A stretch of 64,000 bases of DNA from Hornefia porci (GTDB lineage: Bacteria; Bacillota; Clostridia; Peptostreptococcales; Anaerovoracaceae): positions 1,612,001 through 1,676,000 of the forward strand of contig NZ_MJIE01000001.1 in the NCBI RefSeq assembly GCF_001940235.1, given 5' to 3'. The position numbers and the translations under genes are program-made. Position 1 is the stretch's first letter, and each line of letters begins with the position of its first letter. Under the pieces are notes generated by a model. The model searched no databases and was not told the DNA's origin. It saw nothing but the letters and a program-made list of their open reading frames with translations. Positions 35,930-43,977 of the stretch are shown in pieces.

Positions 35930-36721
35930 CTACCGAACCAGATATCCTCCGTCCACAGGAATGACAGCGCCGTTAATGTAGTCGGAGGCGCGGGACGCGA
36001 GAAACACCACCGCGCCCTTCATGTCTTCCCCGGTGCCCCAGCGGCCCGCCGGGATCCGGTCTGTAATCGCCCGGAACCGCGGATTCTCCGGATCGGTCAG
36101 GGCGGAATTCATCTCCGTGTCCATATAACCCGGCGCCAGCGCATTGACATTGATCCCGTCCGCCGCCAGTTCATTGCAGAACGCCTTGGTGACCTGCGCA
36201 ATCCCGCCTTTGGAGGCCGCGTAGGCCGCTACGGTATACCCGCCGAAAAAGCTGAGCATCGAAGCGATATTAATGATTTTGCCGTAAGGCTGCGGTTTCC
36301 TCAGAAATTCCCGGGCCGCCAGCCGGCTCAGGTGGAACGGAGCCGTCAGATTCACCTCCAGCACATCGTTCCACTCCGTATCGGGAAACTCCGTCACCGG
36401 ATGCCGCCGCTGAATCCCGGCGCAGTTGACCAGAATATCAAGACCGCCCAGAAACTCCACGGCTTCAGCAAACGCCTTCTCGCGCTGTCCCTCATCCGAC
36501 AGATCCGTCCGGATGCCGCCGCACCGGAACCCGTCCCGACGGAAATCCTCCGCCACAGTCTTCACTTTTTCACTCGTTCCGAAAATCACAACATGGCAGC
36601 CCGCTTCCATCAGGCCCTCCGCCATATGCTTTCCAAGACCTCTGGTGCCGCCGGTGACAATAGCTCTGCATCCCGTCAGATCGAAAAGACTAACGCGCGC
36701 CGTTTTCTGTTCTTCATTCAT
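35930..36721 (-). CDS. SDR-family oxidoreductase, KduD/gluconate 5-dehydrogenase-like
   Basis: A 263-residue classical SDR. Cofactor motif TGGTRGLG, NCAG, catalytic Ser in IASMLSFFGG, YAASK with Tyr and Lys, and the ending VIPVDGGYLVR. The segment CAGIQRRHPVTEFPDTEW is typical of 2-dehydro-3-deoxy-D-gluconate 5-dehydrogenase (KduD) and gluconate 5-dehydrogenase, enzymes that make or use KDG. It is upstream of the sigma-54 activator gene of the KDG operon, so a role in delivering KDG to that pathway is reasonable. The 126 bases after it contain no gene. Confidence 0.85.
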   Translation of the reverse strand: MNEEQKTARVSLFDLTGCRAIVTGGTRGLGKHMAEGLMEAGCHVVIFGTSEKVKTVAEDFRRDGFRCGGIRTDLSDEGQREKAFAEAVEFLGGLDILVNCAGIQRRHPVTEFPDTEWNDVLEVNLTAPFHLSRLAAREFLRKPQPYGKIINIASMLSFFGGYTVAAYAASKGGIAQVTKAFCNELAADGINVNALAPGYMDTEMNSALTDPENPRFRAITDRIPAGRWGTGEDMKGAVVFLASRASDYINGAVIPVDGGYLVR

Positions 36722-36816
36722 ATCTGTTCCCTTTCCGGTGTTTTCTGATTTACTACTCCGTTTTTTTCATGATAACTTTACCGGCAGACTTCCGGATGCC
36801 CATCTTCTGTGCCTCT

Positions 36817-37275
36817 TCATTCGTCCGCCTCTTTGTCTGTTTTCTTTATCAGCGGATTCTCGTTTTGTGTTTTCCCTTTAAATAATATTTTGTGAAAAGA
36901 GTCCACACTTACTGTCGTGGTTTCTTCTTTGAGAATCTTATTACTCTCTCCCTTTGTCAGAGTAAAAATCACTTTCGTCTTTCCCTGTTTTCCAGCTTTG
37001 AACACGAATACAAAAGTTCCGTTCGCATAGTAATCTCTTTCCGGCTTTACGACTGATTCGTCTTCCACCTTACATTTCCACAGATATCCTTCATTCTTAT
37101 CGGCTTCCTTTTCAATCTGATATTGATCGTCCGGATAACCGAAATGCAGACATACCGCCAAAATAGCAACGATAAAGATAACTGTCAGGACAGCCTGCTT
37201 CATTCTGGCCGCATTTGCCGTTTCCTCCAGAAATTTTCTTCTATCCTCCGTACTTTCCTTTTGTTTCGTATCCAT
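36817..37275 (-). CDS. Membrane-anchored protein with a chagasin-like (I42) domain
   Basis: A 152-residue protein: a charged N-terminus, one hydrophobic segment at about residues 27-44 and an extracellular beta-rich domain. NEGYLWKC and the later TFVFVFKAGKQGKTKVIFTL resemble the chagasin/I42 cysteine-protease-inhibitor fold, which has GYxW and a G-rich F-x-A-x-x-x-G-x-T strand pattern. The usual third inhibitor loop (RPW-type) is not evident, so inhibitory function is uncertain. GGAG seven bases before the ATG marks the start. It lies between the TRAP operon and the SDR gene and has no clear link to catabolism. Confidence 0.5.
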   Translation of the reverse strand: MDTKQKESTEDRRKFLEETANAARMKQAVLTVIFIVAILAVCLHFGYPDDQYQIEKEADKNEGYLWKCKVEDESVVKPERDYYANGTFVFVFKAGKQGKTKVIFTLTKGESNKILKEETTTVSVDSFHKILFKGKTQNENPLIKKTDKEADE

Positions 37276-37294
37276 AACAAAGCTCCTATAGCAA

Positions 37295-37325
37295 GCTTCC
37301 CCTGAAGCTTATCTTCCGGGGAAGC
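37295..37325 (-). terminator. Hairpin after the TRAP operon
   Basis: An 8-bp perfect stem (37295-37302 with 37318-37325) lies between the DctM stop and the next ribosome site. No U-tract follows on the minus strand, so it may be a weak terminator or a stabilising 3' structure. Confidence 0.45.
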
Positions 37326-37376
37326 CCTGAAGGGGTACTCTTTCGGTTTCTGTCCGACAAAATCTGCCGGCAGCGG

Positions 37377-38681
37377 TTATTTGACAAGTCCGGGCAGGAA
37401 CATCGCAATCTGCGGCACATAGGTCGTCAGCAGAAGTACGATAATACACGCTCCAAAGAACGGAACCATTCTGGGTATTACCGCGCCGATGTCTTCTCTT
37501 CCAACCCTGCATCCGACAAACAGATTTGCGGCAAACGGAGGTGTAATCATTCCGATTTCCAGATTCAACAGCATAATTCCAGCGAAATGAATCGGGTCTA
37601 CTCCATAAGAGGTCGCAACCGGAATAAGGATCGGACCGAGCAGAAGGATGCTGCTGTTTGTCTCCATAAACATTCCCACAAGAATCAGAAGGATATTCAG
37701 AATCAGCAGGAATACCGCCTTATTATCCGTCAACGACAGCATTGCATTCGTCAATATCTCCGGAATTCTCGTGTACGTAATCATTTTTCCCGCAACAGCG
37801 GCAAATACGTTCAGCATCGCGATCGTCGCTGCCGTCACGGCAGAATCTGTTGTGATTGCTCTGATCCCCTTCTCGGGGAATTTTTTCTTGAACACCGGCA
37901 AAACAATCCAGCCGATAATAAGTCCGTATGCAACTGCAACAGCACCTGCTTCAGTCGGCGTGAAGATACCGCCGTAAATTCCGACAAAAATGATAATCGG
38001 CATCATCAGTCCGATCAGCGAGCTCCATGTGCTCTTTCCGATATTAACAATATATTCCCCAAAGTGGAAGGGTTCTTTCACTTTTTCCTCTGTTCTGCCG
38101 ACGACCCACCAGTTAATCGCTATATAGGACAGTCCCAGAAGGAGTCCCGGACCTACTGTGCAAAGCCAGACTTTCATAATATTCTGTGCCGCCATCATAG
38201 CATACAGAATTCCGGGGATGCTAGGCGGGATCAGAATGCCGAGGAATCCGCATACACTGATTAATGCCGTTCCGTATTTGTGATCATAACCTTCTCTGTC
38301 GAGTTCCGGAAGCATCATTCCTCCGATACCGGAAATTGTGGCAATGGAGGAACCTGTAATAGCTCCGAACAGCATGCAGGTCACAATCGTTACCGCACCC
38401 GCGGCACCGCGGACACGTCCGACAATGGATTTGGCGAACACCATGATAGCGTGGGAAATTCCGGTCGCCGCCATGATGTCTCCCGCATAGATGAATGCAG
38501 GAATCGCCAGCCACGTAAATTTATCCAGAGCCTGTGCCGAAGCCTGTGCGGTGATATTCACATTGATGCCGGCATAAGCCATTGTAACAACAGCACCGAT
38601 TCCCATGGCAAACGGAATAGGAACACGGAATATAAGTCCCATTACGAGGAATACTCCCAGAAAAATTGCTAAATAAATCAT
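37377..38681 (-). CDS. dctM: TRAP transporter large permease (DctM)
   Basis: A 434-residue membrane protein with about 12 hydrophobic segments. FAKSIVGRVRGAAGAVTI, SATIAMLNV-like and PFAANLFVGCRVG segments match the DctM subunit, which carries out sodium-driven import with DctQ of a ligand delivered by the DctP binding protein. Its ATG overlaps the last base of the dctQ stop codon. The operon order dctP-dctQ-dctM is complete and sits behind a sigma-54 promoter. TRAP systems import C4-dicarboxylates, sugar acids such as gulonate or galacturonate, and other carboxylates. Confidence 0.92.
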   Translation of the reverse strand: MIYLAIFLGVFLVMGLIFRVPIPFAMGIGAVVTMAYAGINVNITAQASAQALDKFTWLAIPAFIYAGDIMAATGISHAIMVFAKSIVGRVRGAAGAVTIVTCMLFGAITGSSIATISGIGGMMLPELDREGYDHKYGTALISVCGFLGILIPPSIPGILYAMMAAQNIMKVWLCTVGPGLLLGLSYIAINWWVVGRTEEKVKEPFHFGEYIVNIGKSTWSSLIGLMMPIIIFVGIYGGIFTPTEAGAVAVAYGLIIGWIVLPVFKKKFPEKGIRAITTDSAVTAATIAMLNVFAAVAGKMITYTRIPEILTNAMLSLTDNKAVFLLILNILLILVGMFMETNSSILLLGPILIPVATSYGVDPIHFAGIMLLNLEIGMITPPFAANLFVGCRVGREDIGAVIPRMVPFFGACIIVLLLTTYVPQIAMFLPGLVK

Positions 38682-39271
38682 TAGTGAGCCGCCTCCTTTC
38701 CATCTGCTGCTACCTCCGCAAGATCTGCGTCTTCAACCGGTTTCATTGTCTCCTTGTTAATAAACATCTCAATCATATTGAGGAAGTAATGAATTACGAT
38801 CAATGCACCGGATATCACACATGCGACATATACGAGATACTGCGGGAACTGTATTGCCGGGGTAAGTGTATTCAAATTTTTAACTGTGATAGTATAATTC
38901 GTCAATATTACTGTGAGCCATCCCCAGAATGCAATGCATATTACACTCATAATAACATCGCATATTATCAGGATCATATTGGTTTTTTTCTCATCATGAT
39001 GGGTAATCCCATTAACAATTGCCGGCAGGATATTGATAGAAATATGGGATCTTTCCCTCGTCGCAATCGCCGCTCCGGTAAAGCTTACTGCTACATACAG
39101 CATGCGGCATATCTCCTCGGACCAGGCGAGAGGCATATTCAGCACATATCTGCACAAAACCTGTATCACCAGCAGGATCAACATCGCCAGGAAAAGCACC
39201 CAGGTAACTTCTTTTTCAATGGAAAAAAGAATATCGTTAATCATTGTTACCGGATTCTTTTTTTTCTTCAT
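38681..39271 (-). CDS. dctQ: TRAP transporter small permease (DctQ)
   Basis: A 196-residue protein with four hydrophobic segments. VLCRYVLNMPLAWSEEICRM is the conserved DctQ block, and FTGAAIATRERSHISI follows as expected. AAGGAG six bases before the ATG at 39271 sets the start. The product has a hydrophilic C-terminal tail of about 25 residues. It pairs with DctM in the membrane. Confidence 0.9.
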   Translation of the reverse strand: MKKKKNPVTMINDILFSIEKEVTWVLFLAMLILLVIQVLCRYVLNMPLAWSEEICRMLYVAVSFTGAAIATRERSHISINILPAIVNGITHHDEKKTNMILIICDVIMSVICIAFWGWLTVILTNYTITVKNLNTLTPAIQFPQYLVYVACVISGALIVIHYFLNMIEMFINKETMKPVEDADLAEVAADGKEAAH

Positions 39272-39342
39272 GCATAACTCCTTTCGTAACATATGCCGTT
39301 TAATTCAGCATACTTCATCTTGCCATGTTCATGTTACATATG

Positions 39343-39372
39343 CGGAGGCCATGCCTGGCAGCATGGCCTCCG
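39343..39372 (-). other. Hairpin between dctP and dctQ
   Basis: An 11-bp perfect stem (39343-39353 with 39362-39372) and an eight-base loop lie between the binding-protein and permease genes. No U-tract follows. Such structures often stabilise the binding-protein mRNA so that DctP is made in excess over the permease. Confidence 0.6.
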
Positions 39373-39424
39373 TGGCAAATTTGTCGCTACAAATATTTTG
39401 AATTTCACTCGGTTCTTTGAACTG

Positions 39425-40459
39425 TTATTTAAGACCGGCGTCCTCCAGAATTCTGTTAACGGCATCCTGGTTAAAGTTCTTCGTTACGGATTTGGTCTGC
39501 CATGTCTTTTCAGCTGCGGCACGCATCTGCTTATCGAGGGTGTCTGTATTTTCGATAACCTGGCATCCATCTTCCTTCATCGTTTTTTCAAAACCTTTAT
39601 AGTCTGAGGCAACCTTCTCCTTAACCTCGTCAAGATAGTCATCCACGCATTCGGACAGAATCTTCTGCTGATCCTCACTCAGGCTATCCCATACTTTCTG
39701 GGAGATATAGACCACCGCCGGAGCATAGGCGTGATTCGTCTTTGTCCAATACTTCTGGAAAGACTGCAGGTCGTTCGGTACGGAAATCTGCGGTCCGTTA
39801 TCCTGTCCGTCAACGGTCTTCTGCTGAAGCGCAGATGCCAGATCTGTAAACGGAATGGAAGTCGGCGTTGCACCGAGATTCTTAAAGAAAGTCAGATACA
39901 TCGGAGATTCCGGTACTCTGATCTTCATGCCTTTGATATCATCCTTTGACTTGATCGGGTGTTTGGAATTGCTCAACCATCTGAAGTCATTTGAAGTATA
40001 GCCCAGAACCTTGATGTCATATTTCGCGGCTTCTTTGGTCATTTCCTTGCCCATCCATCCGTCTTCATCGAATACATATTTCTCGACGTCATCCATGGTG
40101 TGCAGTACATAAGGCATATTGATCCAGCCCATCTCTGTGACGTATGCGTCCAGTCCGACAGTGGAACCGATACACATCGCCAGATCTCCGCTGGCACACG
40201 TTTCAGCCTGTTCTTTGTCCGTCCCGTGTACGCCGCCGGCATCGATTACAAGTTCAATTTTTCCATCTGATTTCTCATCCAAATCTTTCTTCAAATCCTT
40301 GGCTGCTCTGTTCCAAGCATTTGATGTGGACAGAGTGTTTGCAAAGTGGAGAGTCACTTTGTCACTGGAACCGGATGATGATCCGCTCCCTCCGCATGCG
40401 GTAAATGCAGCGGCAACTGCAATTGCCAGCAGCACAACCGTGATTTTTTTCAACTTCAT
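39425..40459 (-). CDS. dctP: TRAP transporter substrate-binding lipoprotein (DctP)
   Basis: A 344-residue extracellular binding protein. The first 22 residues are a lipoprotein signal peptide (MKLKKITVVLLAIAVAAAF, then TAC), and the mature protein starts at Cys22 with a Gly/Ser linker. GMKIRVPESPMYLTFFKNLG contains the conserved Arg that binds the ligand carboxylate; TPIPF-like TSIPFTDLASALQQKTVDGQ and the following block match DctP. The ligand is probably an organic or sugar acid. AAGGAGG precedes the ATG. It is the first gene of the TRAP operon. Confidence 0.92.
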   Translation of the reverse strand: MKLKKITVVLLAIAVAAAFTACGGSGSSSGSSDKVTLHFANTLSTSNAWNRAAKDLKKDLDEKSDGKIELVIDAGGVHGTDKEQAETCASGDLAMCIGSTVGLDAYVTEMGWINMPYVLHTMDDVEKYVFDEDGWMGKEMTKEAAKYDIKVLGYTSNDFRWLSNSKHPIKSKDDIKGMKIRVPESPMYLTFFKNLGATPTSIPFTDLASALQQKTVDGQDNGPQISVPNDLQSFQKYWTKTNHAYAPAVVYISQKVWDSLSEDQQKILSECVDDYLDEVKEKVASDYKGFEKTMKEDGCQVIENTDTLDKQMRAAAEKTWQTKSVTKNFNQDAVNRILEDAGLK

Positions 40460-40546
40460 ATTAGTCCTCCTTCAAACATTCATACATAAATCCGTAAATA
40501 GTGTAGCGACCGGATCCATTTCCAATATGTACAATACTATATAGTA

Positions 40547-40562
40547 GCAGTTTTCGTGCCAA
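40547..40562 (-). promoter_or_regulatory. Sigma-54 promoter of the TRAP operon
   Basis: The minus strand reads TTGGCACGAAAACTGC from 40562 to 40547, very close to the RpoN consensus, with GG (40560-40559) and GC (40548-40547) ten bases apart. The dctP ATG is about 88 bases downstream. Two ATGC-N6-GCAT dyads lie 62-100 bases upstream of the -24 element. Confidence 0.88.
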
Positions 40563-40623
40563 TTTCTGAAGTCGCAATTTTACTGCTTTTCTGCCTTCAC
40601 GCCTTTTTTTCGTCTGATTTTTC

Positions 40624-40657
40624 ATGCAATCACGCATATTTTGATGCAAAAAAGCAT
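40624..40657. promoter_or_regulatory. Tandem ATGC-N6-GCAT dyads, candidate sigma-54 activator sites (TRAP operon)
   Basis: ATGC(aatcac)GCAT at 40624-40637 and ATGC(aaaaaa)GCAT at 40644-40657 are 20 bases apart, about two helix turns. They lie at the usual enhancer distance from the sigma-54 promoter. The same dyad occurs in front of the bcd sigma-54 promoter at 58 kb. Confidence 0.7.
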
Positions 40658-40679
40658 ATTTCGTGTTCCGCTCTTTCCC

Positions 40680-40693
40680 CCAAGACGTCTTGG
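40680..40693. repeat. 14-bp palindrome at the end of the UxaA gene
   Basis: CCAAGACGTCTTGG is a perfect palindrome directly after the stop codon of the altronate dehydratase-like gene. It has no loop or T-run, so it is more likely a protein-binding site than a terminator. Confidence 0.4.
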
Positions 40694-40694
40694 C

Positions 40695-42188
40695 TTACAA
40701 TGTAACGCCGTCCTTTAACGCTCCCATTTGGAAATACCCATTGCGTTCGTTTTTTGTCAGAGCCCCGTTGATACAATCCAGAACTGCGTCATAGAGTTCT
40801 CTGTTGAGTGCCTGTTTTTTCTCTTTGTCTGCTCCCAGAAACCGTCCGGCATCAAAGTCAATCCAGGTCGGTTTGCGTCTGGCCAGTTCACTGTTCGAAG
40901 ACAGGCGGAAGGTCGGACCTGCGAAGCCGCACGGTGTCCCTCGCCCTGTTGTGAAGATTGTCAGTACTGCTCCCGCAGCAATCTGACCGCTCACGCCTGC
41001 AAGGTCATTTCCGGGCCCGCTTACTAAAACGTATCCCTGAGTGTCAACCCGCTCACCGTAGTCATAAACGCCCATGACCGCGCAATGTCCGCCTTTCTGA
41101 ATGCAGCCGAGAGATTTTTCTTCCAAAGTGGTCAGTCCGCCGGCTTTGTTTCCCTGTGTCGGATTATCTGCCGCTTTTTCCCCGTAGCGGGCGAAGTACG
41201 CATTGTAATCACGAATCATTTTCACTATCCTGTTGAACGTTTCTTCGTCTTTGGCGCGATTCATCAGGATATGCTCGGCTCCCATCATCTCGGGGACTTC
41301 CGTCATATTAACGGTCGCTCCTTTGCTGACCAGATTATCACACAGCGTTCCCAGCATCGTGTTTGCAGTGATCCCGGAATACCCGTCTGACCCGCCGCAG
41401 TTGACCGCAACGTGTAAACTGCTGATCGGAAGCGGCTCTCGATGGTCCTTTTCCAGATTCTCCACAAGTTCTCCTATTTTATCCAGACCTTCTGCAAGCT
41501 CATCCTCGCTTTCCTGAAGCGTGATAACCCGGATACGATTCCGATCCACGCCTTCAAGATATTTTTCCAGTTTTGACGGAATTGCCATTTCACATCCGAG
41601 ACTCACGAAAAGCACCCCGCCGAAATTCGCGGATCGTGCTACATTAGCAATAATACGTTCTGTCGTGACCAGATCCGTTCCGGTCTGGCTGCAGCCGAAT
41701 TCCTGCTCCAGTGCCACAAAGCCGTCAAAATGATCATTCGTCGAATACTTCTGAGCTGCTGCGGCGGCAAGTTTCGACAACGGGCCGTTCGCGCAGAACA
41801 CTGTGGAAATCAGCGCAATATAATTCCGAATCCCGCAGCTTCCGTCATCTCGTTTATATCCCATGTATGTCAGGCTCGACGTTCCCGGATAGACAGCTTC
41901 TTCTGCGGGTTCATAGCAATATTCCTTGTCGCTGCCGAGAGTCGTGACTTCATTGTGACTGTGAACCCATTCCCCTTTCCTGATTGCTCGGGATGCAGTT
42001 CCGATAATGTTATCGTATTTCCGAATCGACTCCCCCTCTTCAAAATCTTTCAGCGCAAATTTATGCGCCTTAGGGATATCATCGAGTATTTCAATTTCTT
42101 CACCGTCTACAGAAACAACATCGCCTCTTTTCAGCTCATCTGCGGCCAGCGCGACTGTATCTGCGGGGTACAGTTTCATTGCTTTCAT
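40695..42188 (-). CDS. uxaA: UxaA family hydrolyase (altronate dehydratase-like)
   Basis: A 497-residue protein with both parts of altronate dehydratase: an N-terminal SAF domain (about residues 1-95) and a C-terminal catalytic part starting YMGYKRDDGSCGIRNYIALI. VNCGGSDGYSGITAN, GPGNDLAG and TTGRGTPCGFAGPTFR are conserved family blocks. These iron-dependent enzymes remove water from aldonates such as D-altronate or galactarate to give 2-keto-3-deoxy acids. It follows the IlvD/Edd-type gene by 25 bases and precedes the TRAP operon. The exact sugar acid is unknown; altronate would give KDG, which the next operon can use. Confidence 0.87.
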   Translation of the reverse strand: MKAMKLYPADTVALAADELKRGDVVSVDGEEIEILDDIPKAHKFALKDFEEGESIRKYDNIIGTASRAIRKGEWVHSHNEVTTLGSDKEYCYEPAEEAVYPGTSSLTYMGYKRDDGSCGIRNYIALISTVFCANGPLSKLAAAAAQKYSTNDHFDGFVALEQEFGCSQTGTDLVTTERIIANVARSANFGGVLFVSLGCEMAIPSKLEKYLEGVDRNRIRVITLQESEDELAEGLDKIGELVENLEKDHREPLPISSLHVAVNCGGSDGYSGITANTMLGTLCDNLVSKGATVNMTEVPEMMGAEHILMNRAKDEETFNRIVKMIRDYNAYFARYGEKAADNPTQGNKAGGLTTLEEKSLGCIQKGGHCAVMGVYDYGERVDTQGYVLVSGPGNDLAGVSGQIAAGAVLTIFTTGRGTPCGFAGPTFRLSSNSELARRKPTWIDFDAGRFLGADKEKKQALNRELYDAVLDCINGALTKNERNGYFQMGALKDGVTL

Positions 42189-42213
42189 AATGTTTCTCCT
42201 ATGCTTCCGTCAA

Positions 42214-43959
42214 TCAGTCGGAATACGCCCCATACACAGCAGATGCGGCATGTTCACTAAACTTTCTGAAAATTCCGGTTCTGCTTGTGATATCTTTGGG
42301 CGCAAAATCTTTACTTCTTTCTTTCAGGATTTCCGCAATCCTCTCCGGCGTTTCTTTTTTCCCGTTTATGCCAATGATGTTCAGAGTCCTGTCCGGGATA
42401 TTCACTTCGATAATATCACCATCCTGAACAAAGGCAATCGAGCCGCCTGCCTGTGCCTCCGGCGACACATGACCGATGCAGGGGCCTCTGGTCGCTCCTG
42501 AAAACCTGCCGTCGGTAATCAGAACAGTGGAATCCTTCAGTTTGCTGTCGTTCATAATCGCTTCTGTCGTCATGAACATTTCCGGCATACCTGATCCGCG
42601 GGGTCCTTCATAACGAATAATAAGCACCGATCCCGGATCAATCGTCTGATCTACCACAGCCTGATTGCAAGCCTCCTCACTGTCAAACACGCGGGCAGAT
42701 CCCACATGGTATCGCATTTTTTCTGAAACGGCAGAGTATTTTACCACCGCTCCTTCCGGGGCAATATTCCCTCTCAGCACCGCCACAGAGCCGAAGGCCG
42801 CACAAGAATCACGAGGGAACATCACTTCATCCTGCGAAACGCCATAGTTCGCTAAATAGCCAAGGCCTCTTTCATAGAACCCGCTTCTGCGAAGCATCTC
42901 AAGGTTCTCTCCCAAGGGTTTTCCTGTCACTGTCATGACATCCAGATCCAGCATGTCAGACAGCATTTCCTGCACTTTCGGAACGCCTCCGGCAAACCAG
43001 AACAGTTCTGAGGGATACTTTCCGCTCGGAGCAATATTACAGATATGAGGCACCTTTCTGTTAATTTCATCAAATTCACTGATATCCAGAGGAGTGCCGA
43101 GGGCGTGCGCCAGGGCCGGCAGATGAAGGAACGCATTTGTTGAACCTCCGATTGCCGCGTGGATCACAATTGCATTCCGAATCGCAGCTTTTGTCATAAT
43201 ATCAGCAGCTGTAATCCCTTTACGCTGAAGCGACATCACCATATGTCCGGCAGCCCGGGCAGTTCTGCGAATATCATTCATTGTCGCGGGAGAAAGCGCG
43301 GAGCCCGGAGGTGCAAGTCCCAGAGTCTCTGCCATGCACTGCATTGTGCTGGCCGTTCCCATGAACTGACAGGCCCCGCAGGAGGGACATCCTGTCCTGA
43401 TATATTGCCCGACTTCAAACTCATCCATTGTCCCCTGACGTCTTCCGAGTGCCACTGCACCGCCACGTCCCGCATCGGTCAGATATGGGCCCGGCCGCAT
43501 GGAACCTCCCGGTACAAAAACCGTCGGCAGATTCAGCCTTGCCGCGGCAATCAGATGTGCCGGGATTGATTTGTCACAAGACGAGACAAGAACAAGACCA
43601 TCCCAAGGGTGCACACTGCCATGGATCTGAACCATATCAGCAATCGCTTCTCTCTGTGCGAGGACATAGTTCATACCATCGTGTCCCTGCGCACATCCAT
43701 CACAAATATCCGTAACATGATAAGATGCCGGCCGACCTCCGGAAGAGACAATTCCGTCTCTGATCTGTACAGCCAGCTGATTCAGATGGATACTTCCGGG
43801 ATGAGACTCACCAAATACGTCCTCCACAAGAATATACGGTTTATTTACATCTTCTTCATCCCATCCCATGCCAAGCCGCAGAGCATCGCTCTGCGGCCAT
43901 ATCCACCGGACCCATGATGCGTTCTGACCTTCTGTTTTTTTATCAAACTTTTTCGTCAT
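42214..43959 (-). CDS. IlvD/Edd family dehydratase (sugar-acid dehydratase-like)
   Basis: A 581-residue Fe-S dehydratase of the dihydroxy-acid / phosphogluconate dehydratase family. The cluster ligands are in CDGCAQGHDGM and TGCPSCGACQFMGT; SCDKSIPAHLIAAARL and TDGRFSGATRGPCIGHVSPEA are family hallmarks. Members dehydrate dihydroxyisovalerate (IlvD), 6-phosphogluconate (Edd), or aldonates such as arabinonate, xylonate and gluconate. No branched-chain amino-acid genes are nearby, and the next gene is a UxaA-type dehydratase, so a sugar-acid role is favoured. It follows the 4-hydroxybutyryl-CoA dehydratase gene by only 18 bases, an unusual neighbour. Confidence 0.87.
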   Translation of the reverse strand: MTKKFDKKTEGQNASWVRWIWPQSDALRLGMGWDEEDVNKPYILVEDVFGESHPGSIHLNQLAVQIRDGIVSSGGRPASYHVTDICDGCAQGHDGMNYVLAQREAIADMVQIHGSVHPWDGLVLVSSCDKSIPAHLIAAARLNLPTVFVPGGSMRPGPYLTDAGRGGAVALGRRQGTMDEFEVGQYIRTGCPSCGACQFMGTASTMQCMAETLGLAPPGSALSPATMNDIRRTARAAGHMVMSLQRKGITAADIMTKAAIRNAIVIHAAIGGSTNAFLHLPALAHALGTPLDISEFDEINRKVPHICNIAPSGKYPSELFWFAGGVPKVQEMLSDMLDLDVMTVTGKPLGENLEMLRRSGFYERGLGYLANYGVSQDEVMFPRDSCAAFGSVAVLRGNIAPEGAVVKYSAVSEKMRYHVGSARVFDSEEACNQAVVDQTIDPGSVLIIRYEGPRGSGMPEMFMTTEAIMNDSKLKDSTVLITDGRFSGATRGPCIGHVSPEAQAGGSIAFVQDGDIIEVNIPDRTLNIIGINGKKETPERIAEILKERSKDFAPKDITSRTGIFRKFSEHAASAVYGAYSD

Positions 43960-43977
43960 ACTATCACGTCCTTATTT

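Noticed and set aside
42214..43959. Assignment as branched-chain amino acid IlvD
   Set aside because: No ilv or leu genes adjoin; the neighbours are UxaA, TRAP and CoA-ester enzymes.
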